Source of the DNA: CAVUMR01 sp963742715
GTDB taxonomy: Bacteria; Actinomycetota; Actinomycetes; Mycobacteriales; Micromonosporaceae
Direction: 5' to 3'
DNA length: 64,000 bases
NCBI GenBank assembly: GCA_963742715.1
Contig: CAVUMR010000002.1
Span: forward strand, 1,736,001 to 1,800,000
Position numbers and translations under genes: made by a program. Shown here piece after piece: positions 62,185-64,000 of this stretch. The notes under the pieces are model-generated. The model was not told where the DNA came from. It made no database searches and was given only the letters and a program-made list of their open reading frames with translations. Positions within the stretch are counted from its first letter, which is position 1. Every line of letters starts with the position of its first letter.

Positions 62185-63122
62185 CCCGCCGCCCGGTAGC
62201 CGGGATCGAGGAGCCAGGCGAGCAGCGCCTTCTGCGCGTGTACCCGGTTCTCGGCCTCGTCGAACACCGCGCTGCGGGGCCCGTCCATCAGCTCGTCGGT
62301 GATCTCCTCGCCGCGGTGGGCCGGCAGGCAGTGCAGCGCGTACGCGTCCGGCGCGGCACCGGCGAACAGCTCGCCGGTCAGCGCGTACGGGCTGAGCTCG
62401 CGCAGCCGGGTCTCGTGGTCCAGGTGCTCCTGGTTCATCGAGGTCCAGGTGTCGGTGGCCAGCACGTGCGCGCCCTCGGCGGCCTTGTGCGGGTCGCGGA
62501 TCACGTCCACCGAGCCGCCGGTACCGGCCGCGAGCTCGGCCGCCTTCGCCAGCACGGCCGGGTCCGGGTCGTACCCGTCCGGACCGGACAGCCGTACGTG
62601 CATGCCCGCGGTCGCGCCGGCCAGCGCGTACGAGTGCGCCATGTTGTTCGCGATGTCACCGAAGTACGTCATGGTCAGGCCGCCCAGCCGGCCACTGCGC
62701 TCCCGTACGGTCAGCAGGTCGGCGAGCAGCTGGCACGGGTGGAACCCGTCGGTGAGCGCGTTCACCACCGGTACGGTCGACGCCGCGGCGAGGGATGCGA
62801 TCCGGTCGTCGCCGAAGGTCCGGATCACGATCGCGTCGACGTACCGGGAGAGCACCCGGGCGGTGTCCTCGATGCTCTCGCCGCGACCGAGGTGGGTGTT
62901 CTGCGCCTCCACGGTGATCGGGTGCCCGCCCAGTTCGGCGATGCCGACCTCGAACGACAGCCGGGTACGCAGCGACGGCTTCTCGAACACCACCGCGACC
63001 GACCGCGGTCCGGCCAGCGGGCGGTGCTTGAACGGCTCGGCCTTCATGGCCAGCGCCAGGTCGAGTACCTCGGCCTGCTCAGCCGGGGACAGCTCGTCGT
63101 CACGCAGAAAGTGACGGATCAT
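62181..63122 (-). CDS. argF: Ornithine carbamoyltransferase
   Basis: 313 residues. Carbamoyl-phosphate-binding motif is SLRTR in EKPSLRTRLSFEVG (Leu instead of the common Thr). FHPCQLLADLLT is the second site, and HCLPAHRGEEI carries the catalytic Cys. It makes citrulline from ornithine. Coupled to argD (ATGA at 63119-63122) and to argR. Intact. Confidence 0.97.
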   Translation of the reverse strand: MIRHFLRDDELSPAEQAEVLDLALAMKAEPFKHRPLAGPRSVAVVFEKPSLRTRLSFEVGIAELGGHPITVEAQNTHLGRGESIEDTARVLSRYVDAIVIRTFGDDRIASLAAASTVPVVNALTDGFHPCQLLADLLTVRERSGRLGGLTMTYFGDIANNMAHSYALAGATAGMHVRLSGPDGYDPDPAVLAKAAELAAGTGGSVDVIRDPHKAAEGAHVLATDTWTSMNQEHLDHETRLRELSPYALTGELFAGAAPDAYALHCLPAHRGEEITDELMDGPRSAVFDEAENRVHAQKALLAWLLDPGYRAAG

Positions 63123-64000
63123 CGTTGACCTCCAGACGAGGCCCCGACGTCCCCGGTCCGCGGCACGGTGCTCGCGGTCGGGGTCGACGGGGCGGGTGGC
63201 TTGTCCGGCCCGGCGGCAGCCAGGGCCGCCGGCAGGGTAGCGAGGAAAGCGTCCGCCTGGTCGGAGGTGAGCACCAACGGCGGTACGAGCCGCAGCACGT
63301 CCGGTTGCGCGGCGTTGGCGAGGAAGCCGGCCGCGGCGAGTTCAGCCACTACCGCCGGCGCGACCGGCTCGGCCAGCGCGATACCGAGCAGCAGGCCAGC
63401 GCCGCGAACGTCGGTCACCAGCGGGTGGCGCAACCCTCGGATTCCGGCCGCCAGCCGTTCGCCGAGCAGCCGGGCGTGGTCGAGCAGCCCGTCCGCGGCG
63501 ATCGTGTCGAGTACCGCGAGCGCGGCCGCGCAGGAGACCGGGTTGCCGCCGAACGTGCTGCCGTGGCTGCCCGGCGTCAACAGCGTGGCCGCGTGACCGA
63601 AAGCCAGGCAGGCACCGATCGGCAGCCCACCGCCGAGCCCCTTGGCCAGCGTGATCACGTCCGGCTCGACCCCGGTGGGGCCGTGCGCGAACCAGTGTCC
63701 GGTACGCCCGATGCCGGTCTGTACCTCGTCGAGCACCAGCAGCGCGCCGGCGGCCGCGGTGAGCTCCCGGGCCGCGGCCAGGTACCCGGCTGGCGGGACG
63801 ACCACGCCGGCCTCTCCCTGGATCGGCTCCAGGATCACCATCGCGGTGTCGCCGGTGACCGCTTCGGCCAGCGCGGCGGTGTCGCCGTACCGGACGTGCG
63901 TCACCTCACCGGGCAACGGCCGGAACGGATCCGCCTTCGCCGGCTGCCCGGTCAGCGCCAACGCACCCATGGTGCGACCGTGAAAACCGCCGGCCGCCGC
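63119..64000 (-). CDS. argD: Acetylornithine aminotransferase, C-terminal part (runs off right edge)
   Basis: About 293 residues are visible, reading from GGFHGRTMGALALTG at the right edge to the stop at 63119. The PLP-binding Lys is in VITLAKGLGGGLPIGA, with LLVLDEVQTGIGRTGHWFAH and ILEPIQGEAGVV upstream, all class III aminotransferase features. It turns N-acetylglutamate semialdehyde into N-acetylornithine. The last 30 residues (APSTPTASTVPRTG) are a disordered tail not seen in most ArgD. The N-terminal third is outside the window. Confidence 0.96.
   Translation of the reverse strand, partial: AAAGGFHGRTMGALALTGQPAKADPFRPLPGEVTHVRYGDTAALAEAVTGDTAMVILEPIQGEAGVVVPPAGYLAAARELTAAAGALLVLDEVQTGIGRTGHWFAHGPTGVEPDVITLAKGLGGGLPIGACLAFGHAATLLTPGSHGSTFGGNPVSCAAALAVLDTIAADGLLDHARLLGERLAAGIRGLRHPLVTDVRGAGLLLGIALAEPVAPAVVAELAAAGFLANAAQPDVLRLVPPLVLTSDQADAFLATLPAALAAAGPDKPPAPSTPTASTVPRTGDVGASSGGQR

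Overview
The window looks like chromosomal DNA of a high-GC actinobacterium, most likely of the Micromonosporaceae or a close relative. The signs are strongly G/C-biased third codon positions, frequent GTG starts, many 4-bp ATGA/GTGA gene overlaps, an rrn operon without spacer tRNAs and an actinomycete-type rrn leader motif. From about 19 kb rightward the gene order is the conserved actinobacterial block known from Mycobacterium tuberculosis (roughly Rv1652-Rv1713), read in reverse. The genus cannot be fixed from the sequence alone.

Region 1 (1-18.8 kb) is accessory. It holds a three-gene plus-strand cluster (OmpA-like anchored protein, multi-pass membrane protein, small soluble protein). Two paralogous proteins of unknown function follow from it; one is a fragment cut by the left edge that no simple ORF call reports. 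A minus-strand set encodes a caspase-like protease, an 82-residue protein and a giant LAL/LuxR ATPase regulator. Further on are a dynamin-like GTPase and a tightly coupled operon (small membrane protein, DUF6232-like membrane protein, CHAT protease). An IS256-family element has cut the end of a second, already frameshifted CHAT gene. This is the most likely undescribed system in the window: two kinds of caspase-fold protease, a GTPase, a STAND-like regulator and a motif pair (GDQINQVGDHNIGK / GDQTNQVGNGNIGQ) shared by a membrane protein and its neighbouring CHAT protein, which suggests homotypic amyloid-like signalling. A tRNA-Pro(GGG) with its terminator marks the right edge of the region.

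Region 2 (19-50.9 kb) is housekeeping, nearly all on the minus strand: reductase, der, cmk, rluB-like, scpB, scpA, a degenerate site-2-protease-like protein, parA, xerD, ald, NUDIX hydrolase, pyrG, a large membrane protein, glycosyltransferase, murJ, a MraY-like protein, steB/mctB, steA, recN, nadK, tlyA, a small protein, a phasin/histone-H1-like protein, a HAD phosphatase and a TPR protein. Only a TM2 protein and an SCP2-domain protein lie on the plus strand. Genes in about 26.0-31.8 kb and 40.2-45.2 kb each carry several mutually compensating frameshifts, including in essential genes. I read these as base-calling errors rather than real pseudogenes.

Region 3 (51-56.6 kb) is a complete minus-strand rrn operon (16S, 23S, 5S) with promoter, leader motif and terminator. 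Region 4 (56.9-64 kb) holds tyrS, a 3-methyladenine glycosylase and the arginine cluster argH, argG, argR, argF and argD; argD runs off the right edge.

A cross-cutting trait is short in-frame tandem repeats coding for disordered tracts in otherwise conserved proteins (ScpA, ScpB, the 847-residue membrane protein, the small TlyA neighbour, the phasin-like protein and the TPR protein).
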